Below, in pieces: positions 17,668 to 26,817 of a stretch of DNA of 64,000 bases; positions within the stretch are counted from its first letter, which is position 1, and each line of letters opens with the position of its first letter. The position numbers and the translations under genes were made by a program. The notes under the pieces were generated by a model. It saw only the letters and a list, made by a program, of their open reading frames with translations. It was not told the origin of the DNA and did not search any database. Origin of the DNA: Paenibacillus spiritus (GTDB taxonomy: Bacteria; Bacillota; Bacilli; Paenibacillales; Paenibacillaceae); assembly GCF_008710135.1 (NCBI RefSeq), contig NZ_VYKK01000005.1, positions 248,001-312,000 on the forward strand, written 5' to 3'.

Positions 17668-17692
17668 GGACCCGCGTTCGCGGGTCTTTTCC
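17668..17692 (+). terminator. Terminator upstream of yajQ
   Basis: GACCCGCG-TT-CGCGGGTC perfect stem with TTTTCC. Confidence 0.85.
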
Positions 17693-17730
17693 ATGGGTGG
17701 AAGGATAATCCTGCTGCTCCGTTCACGGGT

Positions 17731-17759
17731 TAGACTTGGATGGAACTTTTTCATATAAT
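17731..17759 (+). promoter_or_regulatory. Sigma-A promoter of yajQ
   Basis: TAGACT, 17-nt spacer, TATAAT, ending about 40 bases before the ATG. Confidence 0.6.
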
Positions 17760-17800
17760 AGAGTAGCTGCAAGAAAGTATTGTAAAAAGGACGTGGAAGC

Positions 17801-18292
17801 ATGAGTTCGGAAAGCTCGTTTGATATTGTATCGAAGATGGATATTCAGGAACTGACCAATGCGATTCATCAGACCGAGAAGGAAATTGAGAACCGGTTCG
17901 ATTTCAAAGGAAGCAAGAGCAGCCTGAAGCTGGAGAAGGACGCCCTTATCATCGCCTCCGACGATGAATACAAGCTGAATGCTGTTATTGACATTTTGCA
18001 GTCCAAGATGGTCAAACGGGGAATTACGCTGAAGAATCTGGATTACGGCAAGATCGAGCCTGCATCTCTCGGCACGGTCCGTCAGCGTCTCGGGCTGAAG
18101 CAGGGCATCGACCAGGACAATGCCAAGAAGATCAACATCCTGATCCGGGACTCGAAGCTTAAGGTGAAGAGCCAGATTCAAGGTGACCAGATCCGGGTTA
18201 CGGGCAAGAGCCGCGACGACCTGCAGCAGATTATCGCGCTGCTCCGCAAAGCGGATCTGCCGCTGGATTTGCAGTTCACGAACCTGAAGTGA
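17801..18292 (+). CDS. yajQ: YajQ-family nucleotide-binding protein
   Basis: A 163-residue double ferredoxin-like-fold protein of the YajQ (DUF520) family: begins [18 protein letters not shown] and has the conserved ENRFDFKG and [15 protein letters not shown] end. Homologues bind nucleotides or tRNA, and a Xanthomonas homologue binds cyclic-di-GMP. Role here unknown. It stands alone between two terminators with its own promoter. Confidence 0.92.
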   Translation: MSSESSFDIVSKMDIQELTNAIHQTEKEIENRFDFKGSKSSLKLEKDALIIASDDEYKLNAVIDILQSKMVKRGITLKNLDYGKIEPASLGTVRQRLGLKQGIDQDNAKKINILIRDSKLKVKSQIQGDQIRVTGKSRDDLQQIIALLRKADLPLDLQFTNLK

Positions 18293-18297
18293 TGGAC

Positions 18298-18350
18298 GCG
18301 CCCCGCCGGATGCCAGCTTTCCGATGGCGGGGTGCTTTGCTGTTTGCTTC
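18298..18350 (+). terminator. Terminator after yajQ
   Basis: GCGCCCCGCCG...CGGGGTGC hairpin followed by TTTGCTGTTTG. Confidence 0.7.
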
Positions 18351-18395
18351 GACCGTTTAATGGCTAAATTATAAGAGTCCGGGGGAGGAAGATTC

Positions 18396-18980
18396 GTGAA
18401 TTTGCCCAACCGCATCACGCTTGCGCGGATATGTCTGATTCCGATCATGATGTTTTTTTTGCTGGTGGATTTTGATTTTTATGCACAGCTGCATTGGGGT
18501 TCCTTTGAACTGTCCGTCAATCATTTGATTGCAGCTATATTATTCCTGCTTGCTGCGAGTACGGACGGGATCGACGGCTATATCGCCCGCAAGCACAACC
18601 TGGTGACCAATCTGGGCAAGCTGCTGGATCCGCTGGCGGACAAGCTCCTGATTTCGGCCGTCCTGATCTCGCTGGTCGAGCTGGGACGCTGCGATTCGTG
18701 GATTGTCATTGTCATTATATTCAGAGAATTCGCGGTGACCGGTCTTCGCCAGATCGCTCTTCTGGAGGGGAAGGTCGTCGCGGCGAGCAAATGGGGCAAG
18801 CTCAAAACGATTCTTCAGATCGTGGCGATTTCACTGCTCCTGCTTAACAATTTCCCGTTCCAGTTCATCAGTATTCCGTTTGACGATATAGCCATCTGGG
18901 CTGCGGCCATTGTAACGATCATTTCGGGCGTGGACTATTTTGTCAAGAACAAGGAATTGCTGCAGCTGGACAACGCTTGA
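18396..18980 (+). CDS. pgsA: CDP-diacylglycerol-glycerol-3-phosphate 3-phosphatidyltransferase
   Basis: Membrane enzyme that makes phosphatidylglycerophosphate from CDP-diacylglycerol and glycerol-3-phosphate, the first step of phosphatidylglycerol synthesis. The CDP-alcohol phosphotransferase signature DG-x2-AR-x8-G-x3-D-x3-D is complete at about residues 55-80 (DGYIAR...GKLLDPLAD), with four or more hydrophobic segments around it. GTG start with GGGGGAGGAA. cinA starts 34 bases after the stop. Confidence 0.96.
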   Translation: MNLPNRITLARICLIPIMMFFLLVDFDFYAQLHWGSFELSVNHLIAAILFLLAASTDGIDGYIARKHNLVTNLGKLLDPLADKLLISAVLISLVELGRCDSWIVIVIIFREFAVTGLRQIALLEGKVVAASKWGKLKTILQIVAISLLLLNNFPFQFISIPFDDIAIWAAAIVTIISGVDYFVKNKELLQLDNA

Positions 18981-19014
18981 ATACAAATACAGACCCGAAA
19001 GGCGCGAGGCGAGG

Positions 19015-20307
19015 ATGAAAGCAGAAATTATTGCAGTCGGAACGGAACTGCTGCTTGGCCAAATTGTGAACAGCAATGCCCGCTTCCTGTCGCTGGAACT
19101 GGCGGCGCTCGGTATTGACGTCTATTTCCAGACCGTAGTCGGGGACAACCCGGCGCGTCTGCAGGAAGCGGTGGAGATTGCCCGCGGCCGGGCGGACATC
19201 CTGTTGTTCACCGGCGGCATAGGGCCGACCGAGGATGATTTGACCAAAGAGACGCTGGCGGCCGTTCTGGGCCGGGATCTCCATACCGACCGCATTGCCA
19301 TGGATCAGGTGGAACGCTTCTTCACCGACCGCGGACGCGAGATGACGGAGAACAACCGGAAGCAGGCGCTTATGATCGACGGAGCGACTCCGCTTCCCAA
19401 CGGGACAGGGCTAGCCGTAGGGCTGGCGCTGGCCGAGAACGGCCGGTTCTATATTGTCCTTCCCGGACCGCCCCGGGAGATGGAGCCGATGTTCACGGAA
19501 CAGGCGAAGCCTTGGCTGCTGCAGCATGCGCTGACCGATGAAATGCCGCTGTATTCCAAAATGCTGAAGTTCGCCGGGATCGGCGAATCGCAGCTGGAGA
19601 CCCGTCTGATTGACCTGATTCGCAATCAGACGGACCCGACGATCGCCCCCTATGCCAAAGAGGGCGAAGTGACGATTCGCATCTCCACCAAGGCTCCCGG
19701 GGAGCGGGAAGCTATGGAGAAGCTGGGTAAGCTGCAGGACAAGATTCAGGCGCTGCTTCCCGAGCATATGTATGCGGACATTGACGTGCCCTTGGAGAAG
19801 ATTATCGTCGACTGGATGGCCGATGCGGGACTTACCGTCAGCGCCGCCGAGAGCTGCACCGGAGGGCTGCTGATGAGCAGCATTACGAGCGTTCCGGGCA
19901 GCGCCTCGATGTTCCTTGGCGGTGTAGTCTGCTATTCCAACGAAATGAAGCAGAAGCTTCTGAATGTGCCCAAGGATTATCTGGAAGGTCCGGACGCCCC
20001 CGGAGCCGTCAGCCGGGAAGTCGCCGAAGTGCTTGCCGAGCAGGTGCGGATGCTGACCGATACCGACTTCGGCTTGTCGATCACGGGAGTGGCGGGTCCG
20101 GCCTATTCCGAGCGCAAGCCGGTGGGGCTGGTCTATATCGGCATCGCCGAGCGGGGAGGAAGAACGGAAGTGTTCGAGCTTAACCTGAGCGGTAACCGGG
20201 AGACGATCCGCATCCGTTCGGTGAAGTCGATTCTGTACCGGCTGTGGCGCCGGCTGGAGGAGCGCGAGGATGTAGAGACGCCGCTGGGCGGCTCGGATCT
20301 CGCTTGA
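19015..20307 (+). CDS. cinA: CinA: competence/damage-inducible protein, nicotinamide-nucleotide amidase
   Basis: Two-domain protein: N-terminal molybdopterin-binding-like fold (MKAEIIAVGTELLLGQI, TGGIGPTEDDLT) with ADP-ribose pyrophosphatase activity in studied homologues, and C-terminal PncC amidase (SAAESCTGGLL, ITGVAGP) that deamidates NMN for NAD recycling. An upstream in-frame start would overlap pgsA; ATG at 19015 gives the family N-terminus and 430 residues. The cinA-recA order is widely conserved, although a terminator and a LexA-type promoter lie between them here. Confidence 0.94.
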   Translation: MKAEIIAVGTELLLGQIVNSNARFLSLELAALGIDVYFQTVVGDNPARLQEAVEIARGRADILLFTGGIGPTEDDLTKETLAAVLGRDLHTDRIAMDQVERFFTDRGREMTENNRKQALMIDGATPLPNGTGLAVGLALAENGRFYIVLPGPPREMEPMFTEQAKPWLLQHALTDEMPLYSKMLKFAGIGESQLETRLIDLIRNQTDPTIAPYAKEGEVTIRISTKAPGEREAMEKLGKLQDKIQALLPEHMYADIDVPLEKIIVDWMADAGLTVSAAESCTGGLLMSSITSVPGSASMFLGGVVCYSNEMKQKLLNVPKDYLEGPDAPGAVSREVAEVLAEQVRMLTDTDFGLSITGVAGPAYSERKPVGLVYIGIAERGGRTEVFELNLSGNRETIRIRSVKSILYRLWRRLEEREDVETPLGGSDLA

Positions 20308-20344
20308 TTTTAGTACCTGCATCCTATATAATGGAAGTATACGG

Positions 20345-20388
20345 AAGGACCGTGGCAATCTATTGTTTGCCGCGGTTTTTCCTTTTTT
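20345..20388 (+). terminator. Terminator after cinA
   Basis: ACCGTGGCAA...TTGCCGCGGT stem with long T-rich tail. Confidence 0.8.
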
Positions 20389-20447
20389 AAGCCGGCTGAC
20401 CCCTCCCGCCGGAGGGGCCGTCCGCGCTTGAAGGGGAACAAAAAAAA

Positions 20448-20461
20448 CGAATGTATGTTCG
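20448..20461 (+). promoter_or_regulatory. LexA (SOS) box upstream of recA
   Basis: CGAATGTATGTTCG differs at one base from the Gram-positive consensus CGAAC-N4-GTTCG. It ends ten bases before the -35 of the recA promoter. Confidence 0.8.
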
Positions 20462-20470
20462 AGAAAATGC

Positions 20471-20499
20471 TTGGCAAAGGCCTCAAAACAAGGTATTAT
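20471..20499 (+). promoter_or_regulatory. Sigma-A promoter of recA
   Basis: TTGGCA, 17-nt spacer, TATTAT, followed by an AT-rich start region about 33 nt before the TTG start codon. Confidence 0.8.
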
Positions 20500-20532
20500 A
20501 TATATATAAACAGGGAAAAGGATGTGATCTGA

Positions 20533-21594
20533 TTGTCAGATCGTCGTGCAGCGCTGGAGATGGCGCTTCGTCAAATAGAGAAACAATTCGGTAAGGGTTC
20601 GATTATGAAGCTTGGCGAATCCACCCATATGCAAGTGGAGATTGTACCCAGCGGATCGCTGGCTTTGGATATTGCTCTGGGAATCGGCGGAATCCCTAAG
20701 GGCCGCATTATAGAAGTATACGGACCGGAATCCTCCGGTAAGACTACGGTTGCGCTGCATGCCATTGCCGAAGTTCAGAAAGCGGGCGGACAGGCCGCCT
20801 TCATCGACGCGGAACATGCGCTCGACCCGAGCTATGCAAGCAAGCTTGGCGTCAACATCGACGAACTGCTTCTCTCTCAGCCGGATACCGGCGAACAGGC
20901 GCTGGAGATTGCCGAAGCTCTTGTCCGCAGCGGTGCAGTAGATATTATTGTCGTGGACTCGGTAGCAGCCTTGGTGCCGAAGGCGGAGATTGAAGGCGAG
21001 ATGGGCGACTCCCACGTGGGCCTCCAGGCTCGTCTGATGTCCCAGGCGCTGCGCAAGCTGTCGGGGTCCATCAACAAATCGAAGACCATTGCCATCTTCA
21101 TTAACCAGCTTCGCGAGAAGATTGGCGTCATGTTCGGCAATCCGGAGACAACGCCGGGCGGCCGCGCCCTGAAATTCTACTCGACCATCCGCCTGGATGT
21201 GCGCCGCGTAGAGAGCATTAAGATGGGCAACGACATTGTAGGTAACCGTACGCGAATCAAGGTTGTGAAGAACAAGGTGGCTCCTCCGTTCAAGCAGGCC
21301 GACATCGATATTATGTACGGCGAAGGCATTTCGAGAGAGGGCAGCATTATCGATATTGCCACCGAAATGGATGTAGTGAATAAGAGCGGCGCCTGGTACT
21401 CTTACGAAGGCGAGCGTCTCGGTCAGGGACGTGAGAATGCCAAGCAGTTCCTGAAAGAACATCAGGATATCGCCTTAGTAATCGAGAACAAGATTCGCGA
21501 AGCGAGCAATCTTACTACACTGGTTGCAGCTCCGACGGAAGCGCAGCTGGAAGAAGAGAAGCAGGAAGAGCAGGCACTGCTGGAAATGGAATAA
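20533..21594 (+). CDS. recA: Recombinase RecA
   Basis: ATP-dependent strand-exchange protein and co-protease for LexA. Walker [10 protein letters not shown] at about residues 65-73, [10 protein letters not shown] (Walker B) and the DNA-binding loop region [17 protein letters not shown] are intact; 353 residues with a Glu-rich tail. Start is TTG preceded by GAAAAGGATG. A LexA box and a sigma-A promoter lie upstream, and recX, whose product restrains RecA, follows after a terminator. Confidence 0.98.
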   Translation: MSDRRAALEMALRQIEKQFGKGSIMKLGESTHMQVEIVPSGSLALDIALGIGGIPKGRIIEVYGPESSGKTTVALHAIAEVQKAGGQAAFIDAEHALDPSYASKLGVNIDELLLSQPDTGEQALEIAEALVRSGAVDIIVVDSVAALVPKAEIEGEMGDSHVGLQARLMSQALRKLSGSINKSKTIAIFINQLREKIGVMFGNPETTPGGRALKFYSTIRLDVRRVESIKMGNDIVGNRTRIKVVKNKVAPPFKQADIDIMYGEGISREGSIIDIATEMDVVNKSGAWYSYEGERLGQGRENAKQFLKEHQDIALVIENKIREASNLTTLVAAPTEAQLEEEKQEEQALLEME

Positions 21595-21610
21595 GCGGAA
21601 TTTAGAGCGG

Positions 21611-21644
21611 GACGCCCTGTGAAAGAATGCAGGGCGTCTTTTTT
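21611..21644 (+). terminator. Terminator between recA and recX
   Basis: GACGCCCTG/CAGGGCGTC perfect 9-bp stem followed by six Ts. Read-through would be needed for recA-recX co-expression. Confidence 0.9.
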
Positions 21645-21682
21645 GCTACAGCCAATGACAAATTAAGGGAGAGACAATTCAC

Positions 21683-22414
21683 ATGGTTATTCAGCTGAAT
21701 CCCGAACCGGAGGAGGAGAAAGAAGACCCGCTGCTGGCATTCCCGGAACATACGGAATTGGAGATTACCCGGGTAGAGAGAATGAAGAAATCCCGCAGCC
21801 GGTATATCATTTATTTTGGAGAGATTGCCGTTCCGATCCACGAAGATATTATGATTAAGTACCGGATGATGTCTGGCCGGAGCTTCGGGAAGACGGAACT
21901 GCTGGAGATCATCCAGGCGGATGAACGGCAGCGGGCTTATGCGGAAGGTCTTCGGTATCTGGAGAGCAAGCCGAGAACAGCAGTCGAAATCTCGCGTCGT
22001 CTGCGCCAGAAGGAATTCAGCGAGTCTGTGGTGGAAGTAGCGGTCGAACGGCTTACCCGGGAGCGCTTCGTCGACGACCGGCAGTATGCTTCCCGCTGGG
22101 CGGAGCAGCGGATTACCGGACACCGCAAGGGCAAGCTCTGGGTGCGTCAGGAACTGAGGGAGAAGGGGATCGAGAAGTCGCTGATTGCGGAGGCGCTTGA
22201 AGGAATCAGCGAGGAAGAGGAGTTCGACGGGGCCTTGCAGCTGGGACGCCGGAAGTGGAGTTCCTCCAAGGGAGAGGCAATCGACCGGCGGCGGAAGACG
22301 GGCGCATATTTGATGCGGCGGGGGTATTCCGGCGATATCGTGCGCCGGGTGTTGAATGAACTGCGAAAGCTGGAAGCGGAAGAAGGCGAAGAGGAAATTG
22401 AAGACTTCTATTGA
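21683..22414 (+). CDS. recX: Regulatory protein RecX
   Basis: Modulator of RecA filaments. The 243-residue, highly charged all-helical protein has the RecX three-helix repeats (AYAEGLRYLESKPRTAVEIS, ERFVDDRQYASRWAEQRI, GYSGDIVRRVL). Ribosome site GGGAGAG precedes the ATG. In B. subtilis recX is elsewhere; here it lies next to recA, as in many other bacteria, in the place where B. subtilis has pbpX. Confidence 0.9.
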   Translation: MVIQLNPEPEEEKEDPLLAFPEHTELEITRVERMKKSRSRYIIYFGEIAVPIHEDIMIKYRMMSGRSFGKTELLEIIQADERQRAYAEGLRYLESKPRTAVEISRRLRQKEFSESVVEVAVERLTRERFVDDRQYASRWAEQRITGHRKGKLWVRQELREKGIEKSLIAEALEGISEEEEFDGALQLGRRKWSSSKGEAIDRRRKTGAYLMRRGYSGDIVRRVLNELRKLEAEEGEEEIEDFY

Positions 22415-22437
22415 CTTTGAAGCCGTGAACCGCTCTC

Positions 22438-22467
22438 TTGACAACGTCTTTTTGTAAAGAATAAAAT
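22438..22467 (+). promoter_or_regulatory. Sigma-A promoter of rny
   Basis: TTGACA, 18-nt spacer, TAAAAT, giving a leader of about 215 nt before rny. Confidence 0.75.
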
Positions 22468-22495
22468 ATATCATGAATCGGCATGACCTCAAAAG

Positions 22496-22518
22496 CCCTT
22501 TTTCCTTCCCAAAAAGGG
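22496..22518 (+). repeat. Hairpin in the rny leader
   Basis: CCCTTTTT and AAAAAGGG around a seven-base loop, about 25 nt into the predicted transcript. It lacks a following T-run; it could protect the 5' end or take part in autoregulation. Confidence 0.5.
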
Positions 22519-22691
22519 TCTTAAAGGCAATCCGGCTCTTGTCTCCACTTATATGAATGTTAATCGCCGGATTCGGCGGGCTGTGACCATGCGCAACAAG
22601 TGTGCAGTATGGCATCCGTTATGGATGGTTCAACGACAGCTGCACAAGTCCCAGGGAATGCCTTGGAGGAACCAACGAGGAGGTGAAACAG

Positions 22692-24233
22692 ATGGCAACT
22701 TGGATCTGGATCATCATCGTTCTCGTTGTAGCGACATTATTCTTTGGGTTCGGTTATTTTATTCGCAAATCCCTTGCAGAAGCCAAGATTTCCAGTGCGG
22801 AAGAAGCCGCCGCCCTTATCGTGGAGAACGCGAAGAAGGAAGCGGAAGCGCAGAAGAAGGAGACGGTACTGGAAGCGAAGGACGAAGTTCATCGTATCCG
22901 TACCGAGGCCGAGAAGGAAACCCGTGAACGTCGGAATGAAATCCAACGTCAGGAAAGACGGTTGCTGCAAAAGGAAGAATCGCTGGATAAAAAAATGGAA
23001 TCGCTTGAACGAAAAGAAGAACAAGTGGCTAACAAAGAGAAACGAATTGATGAGACCCAGCAACAAATCGATGTCATCTACCGGAATCAGGTCACGGAGC
23101 TGGAACGTATCTCCAACCTGACGATGGAAGACGCTAGAAGCATTATTCTCAGCAATGTAGAACAGGAAGTTCGCCACGAAACTGCGCAGATGATCAAGGA
23201 GATTGAGCAGCAGGCCAAGGAAGAAGCGGATAAGAAATCCCGCGAGATCATTACATTGGCCATCCAACGCTGCGCCGCCGATCATGTGGCGGAAACAACA
23301 GTCTCGGTGGTTACTCTGCCGAACGAAGAGATGAAGGGACGCATTATCGGCCGCGAGGGACGCAACATCCGCGCGCTCGAGACGCTGACCGGAATCGATC
23401 TGATTATCGACGATACACCGGAAGCGGTCATTCTGTCGGGATTTGATCCGATTCGCCGCGAAGTAGCCCGTACCGCTCTGGAGAAACTGGTTGCCGATGG
23501 ACGTATCCATCCGGCCCGGATTGAAGAGATGGTGGACAAATCGCGCAAGGAAGTGGACGAACGAATCCGCGAGTATGGCGAGCAGGCCACCTTCGAGGTA
23601 GGCGTGCACGGTTTGCATCCGGATCTGATTAAGATTCTGGGACGTTTGAAATTCCGGACCAGTTACGGCCAGAACGTGCTGAAGCACTCTATGGAAGTGG
23701 CTTACTTGACTGGACTTATGGCGGGCGAGCTTGGGGAAGACATCGTGCTGGCTAAACGAGCCGGTCTGTTGCATGATATCGGCAAAGCGCTCGACCATGA
23801 GGTGGAAGGCTCGCACGTTGAAATCGGCGTAGAGCTTGCCAAGAAATACAAGGAACATCCGGTCGTTATCAACAGTATCGCTTCTCATCACGGCGATACC
23901 GAAGCGACTTCAGTCATCGCCATGCTGGTTGGAGCAGCCGACGCCTTGTCGGCGGCAAGACCGGGAGCTCGGCGCGAGACGCTGGAGACGTATATCAAGC
24001 GTCTGGAGAAGCTGGAGGAAATCTCCGAGTCTTTCGAGGGCGTCGAGAAATCGTACGCCATTCAGGCCGGGCGCGAGGTTCGCGTGATGGTGCAGCCTGA
24101 CAAGATCGACGACGCGGAAGCCTTCAGACTGGCCCGTGACATCACGAAGACCATCGAGAATGAACTGGATTATCCGGGACATATCAAGGTTACGGTAATT
24201 CGTGAGACCCGCGCGGTGGAATACGCTAAATAA
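22692..24233 (+). CDS. rny: Ribonuclease Y
   Basis: Membrane-anchored endoribonuclease that starts decay of many mRNAs and controls riboswitch and operon turnover. Residues 2-25 are the membrane helix ([19 protein letters not shown]), then a Lys/Glu-rich coiled coil to about 190, a KH domain ([17 protein letters not shown]), and the HD domain with the metal pair in [12 protein letters not shown] (about 358). The upstream extension is excluded because GAGGAGGTGA sits just ahead of ATG 22692; 513 residues. The RicA protein encoded further on is a known partner of RNase Y in B. subtilis. Confidence 0.97.
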   Translation: MATWIWIIIVLVVATLFFGFGYFIRKSLAEAKISSAEEAAALIVENAKKEAEAQKKETVLEAKDEVHRIRTEAEKETRERRNEIQRQERRLLQKEESLDKKMESLERKEEQVANKEKRIDETQQQIDVIYRNQVTELERISNLTMEDARSIILSNVEQEVRHETAQMIKEIEQQAKEEADKKSREIITLAIQRCAADHVAETTVSVVTLPNEEMKGRIIGREGRNIRALETLTGIDLIIDDTPEAVILSGFDPIRREVARTALEKLVADGRIHPARIEEMVDKSRKEVDERIREYGEQATFEVGVHGLHPDLIKILGRLKFRTSYGQNVLKHSMEVAYLTGLMAGELGEDIVLAKRAGLLHDIGKALDHEVEGSHVEIGVELAKKYKEHPVVINSIASHHGDTEATSVIAMLVGAADALSAARPGARRETLETYIKRLEKLEEISESFEGVEKSYAIQAGREVRVMVQPDKIDDAEAFRLARDITKTIENELDYPGHIKVTVIRETRAVEYAK

Positions 24234-24246
24234 GGCAGGAAATCCT

Positions 24247-24276
24247 AAAGTGGCGCCGATCCGGCGCCACTTTTAT
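24247..24276 (+). terminator. Terminator between rny and ymdB
   Basis: AAAGTGGCGCCG-AT-CGGCGCCACTTTT, very stable. Confidence 0.9.
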
Positions 24277-24313
24277 TGATACGGCAGTCAATCAGAAATC
24301 GGAGGAGATTATC

Positions 24314-25108
24314 ATCAAGGTTCTGTTTATCGGAGACATCGTCGGCAATACCGGACGCAAGGCGCTGCGCGAAATGCTGCCGAAGCTGAAATCCAAGTAC
24401 CAGCCGCATCTTATTATCGCCAACGGCGAGAATGCAGCGGCGGGACGGGGAATCACCTCGGCGATCGCCAACGAGTTTTTTAACTGGGGCATTCACGGCA
24501 TTACGATGGGCAACCATACCTGGGACAATAAGGACATTTTTGAATTCATTGATGACGAACAGCGCATGGTGCGTCCGGCCAATTTCCCTCCGGGTACACC
24601 CGGTCGCGGCTATACGGTCGTCAAGGGGAACGGCAAGCAGCTGGCGATTGTCAATCTTCAGGGCCGCACGTTCCTGCCGGCGATTGACGATCCGTTCCGG
24701 ATCGGTGAAGAGATTGTGGAGGAGCTGCGCAGAGACCACAAATGCATCCTTGTGGATTTTCATGCAGAAGCGACGTCCGAGAAGATAGCAATGGGCTATT
24801 TTATGGACGGCCGCGCTTCCATCGTGGTAGGTACCCACACCCATGTTCAAAGCAACGACGATGTTATTCTTCCAGGAGGAACCGCTTACCTGACGGATGC
24901 CGGGATGGTTGGTTCAAGAGAAGGAATATTGGGTATGGAAAAAGATGCAGTACTCTATAAATTTACCACCCAGCTTCCATCCCGATTTACGGTAGATGAG
25001 GGGAAATGGCAGCTTCATGGCCTGTATGCGGAACTCGATGAAACCACGGGCAAAGCGGCGAAATTACAGAAAATCCGTATCCTGGAAGATGAATGGGTAA
25101 TGGATTAG
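24314..25108 (+). CDS. ymdB: Metallophosphoesterase YmdB (2',3'-cAMP phosphodiesterase family), apparent AUC start
   Basis: Binuclear-metal phosphodiesterase that acts on cyclic nucleotides and influences motility/biofilm choice in B. subtilis. Metal-ligand motifs GDIVG, NGENAA, GNHTWD, DFHAEATSEK and GTHTHVQ are present. The first ATG in frame (24374) would delete the GD metal ligand; upstream the homologous N-terminus IKVLFIGDIVGNTGR is open but no ATG, GTG or TTG exists. GGAGGAG at 24301-24307 lies six bases ahead of an ATC at 24314, which gives 264 residues, the length of B. subtilis YmdB. A start at ATC 24311 or ATT 24308 cannot be excluded, nor a base error. Confidence 0.85.
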   Translation: MKVLFIGDIVGNTGRKALREMLPKLKSKYQPHLIIANGENAAAGRGITSAIANEFFNWGIHGITMGNHTWDNKDIFEFIDDEQRMVRPANFPPGTPGRGYTVVKGNGKQLAIVNLQGRTFLPAIDDPFRIGEEIVEELRRDHKCILVDFHAEATSEKIAMGYFMDGRASIVVGTHTHVQSNDDVILPGGTAYLTDAGMVGSREGILGMEKDAVLYKFTTQLPSRFTVDEGKWQLHGLYAELDETTGKAAKLQKIRILEDEWVMD

Positions 25109-25229
25109 AGAAGGATGGTGGTAGTAGGGCTTTTGGCAGTTTGCCTTAATTATCTGGGAGTAGTGTGATATTTCTAATATCCAACAAGAGTATCTTTAGT
25201 ACCATTTTTGGCCGGGACATTTGCAAAAA

Positions 25230-25258
25230 GAAGGAATAGATTCTTCTCTCGCGAATAA
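25230..25258 (+). promoter_or_regulatory. Sigma-H promoter of spoVS
   Basis: GAAGGAATA matches RNAGGAWWW completely, then 11 nt and CGCGAATAA matching RNNGAATWW except for the first base. B. subtilis spoVS is known to depend on sigma-H. Confidence 0.7.
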
Positions 25259-25309
25259 CATCATACAGTAGTGGCAGGATACTATTTTCTCCCAGGGGAG
25301 GTACTTACT

Positions 25310-25570
25310 ATGGATGTATTAAAAGTATCAGCTAAATCCAATCCGAATTCTGTTGCCGGCGCATTGGCGGGCGTTCTTCGCGAACGGGGAGCCGCCGAGC
25401 TGCAGGCGATCGGAGCGGGTGCCTTGAACCAAGCCATCAAAGCCGTTGCCATCGCCCGGGGATTCGTTGCGCCTAGCGGCGTCGATCTGATTTGCATTCC
25501 TGCTTTTACCGATATTGTGATCGACGGCGAGGACCGTACTGCCATCAAATTGATTGTGGAGCCCAGATAG
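25310..25570 (+). CDS. spoVS: Stage V sporulation protein S
   Basis: An 86-residue Alba-like-fold protein required for progress to spore coat and core dehydration stages. Starts MDVLKVSAKSNPNSVAGALA and ends IKLIVEPR, almost invariant in the family. ATG at 25310 chosen because GGGGAGGT precedes it; the earlier in-frame TTG/ATG would add a nonconserved extension. Confidence 0.97.
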   Translation: MDVLKVSAKSNPNSVAGALAGVLRERGAAELQAIGAGALNQAIKAVAIARGFVAPSGVDLICIPAFTDIVIDGEDRTAIKLIVEPR

Positions 25571-25589
25571 AGTGTATTCATAGATTGCG

Positions 25590-25637
25590 AGCAGCGGACC
25601 GCAGCCCTGCGCAGGGAGGCGGTCCGCTGCTTTTTTG
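25590..25637 (+). terminator. Terminator after spoVS
   Basis: GCAGCGGACCGC/GCGGTCCGCTGC stem, six Ts. Confidence 0.9.
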
Positions 25638-25700
25638 CTGTTCCGGAAATAGGGACTTGACCGGCTGCATACGCTGTTACAAGAGAGGGAGGAAAGCAAT

Positions 25701-26699
25701 ATGCCTTTACGTTCACAATGGCCTGTCGCCGATCTTCACTGTGATGTGCTCAGCAAGCTGGCGCGGAATCCCGAACTGGAATTTGCAGATTCTTCCGGTC
25801 TGGATGTCACCTTGAAGCGCATGCGCCAAGGCGGGGTGAGCTTGCAGTGCTTCGCCGTATTCGTGCTGCCCGGCTCCGGCTCTCCGCGGCTGGAGCAGGC
25901 GCTGCGTCAAATCGAATGCTACCGGAGAGAAGTGATCGGAGCCGGAGGGCTTCGGCCGCTCTGCTGGAGAGAGGAAGCCGCCGAGCTGAATCGTCTCCAA
26001 CGTCCGGATCAGCGCTGGGCGCTCCTGTCGCTGGAGGGAGCGGACTGCCTGGAAGGGAGCCTGTTCTACGCGGAAGTGCTGTATGAGCTTGGAGTCCGAT
26101 TGTTGAGCCTTACCTGGAACGGGGCCAACTGGGCGGCGGACGGAATTGGGGAAGAGCGGGGCGGCGGATTGACTGCCAAAGGAAAGCGGCTGGTGGAATG
26201 GTGCAGCGAGCATGGGATGCTGCTGGATGTGTCGCATCTCTCGGAACGGGGGTTCTGGGAGGTGGCAGAGAATTTCGTACGGCCCATTATCGCCTCTCAT
26301 TCCAATGCCAGAGCAGGCTGCCGCCATCGGCGCAATCTGGAAGACGATCAGATTCGGACCATTGCCGAACGCGGAGGCTTGATCGGACTGAATTTTTTTC
26401 CGTGGTTCGTGACTGACGGCGGTCAGGGAAAGGCGGAAGATCTGATCCCGCATATTGAGCGGATCTGCGAATTGGGGGGTGAACGCAGTCTGGCGTTCGG
26501 GTCGGATTTTGACGGGATTGATGACAAACTTCGCGGCTTGGAGCATCCGGGCCGATTCCCTGCCTTCCTGGATCTTCTGCTGAAAAGGTATCCCGAGAAT
26601 GCGGTCCGGGACTGGAGCTGCGGGAACGCGGTGCGCTTCCTCTCCGACCATCTGCCTTCCAGCGCTGTGAATAAAGGGAATCCGAGGGGGCCCAAATAA
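25701..26699 (+). CDS. Membrane-dipeptidase-type (M19) metallopeptidase
   Basis: Zinc dipeptidase of the renal dipeptidase family, hydrolysing dipeptides (often with a D-residue at the C-terminal side). Metal ligands are seen in DLHCDVL (about residues 11-17), the bridging glutamate in LEGAD, histidines in DVSHLS and ASHSNAR, and the aspartate of FGSDFDGID. The 332-residue protein has no signal peptide, so it is cytoplasmic. Good GGGAGGAAAG site; flanked by terminators. Confidence 0.88.
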   Translation: MPLRSQWPVADLHCDVLSKLARNPELEFADSSGLDVTLKRMRQGGVSLQCFAVFVLPGSGSPRLEQALRQIECYRREVIGAGGLRPLCWREEAAELNRLQRPDQRWALLSLEGADCLEGSLFYAEVLYELGVRLLSLTWNGANWAADGIGEERGGGLTAKGKRLVEWCSEHGMLLDVSHLSERGFWEVAENFVRPIIASHSNARAGCRHRRNLEDDQIRTIAERGGLIGLNFFPWFVTDGGQGKAEDLIPHIERICELGGERSLAFGSDFDGIDDKLRGLEHPGRFPAFLDLLLKRYPENAVRDWSCGNAVRFLSDHLPSSAVNKGNPRGPK

Positions 26700-26711
26700 G
26701 AAGAGATTGTG

Positions 26712-26745
26712 AAAAAGGGACCCGTAAACGTGGGTTCCTTTTTCT
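26712..26745 (+). terminator. Terminator after dipeptidase gene
   Basis: AAAAAGGGACCC-GTAAAC-GTGGGTTCCTTTTT. Confidence 0.85.
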
Positions 26746-26817
26746 TTTGGGTAATTAGAGGTATAATGGTCAATGGCTTGTACAGATACTAGAGAAAATT
26801 CAAGGAGTGACTTGACA

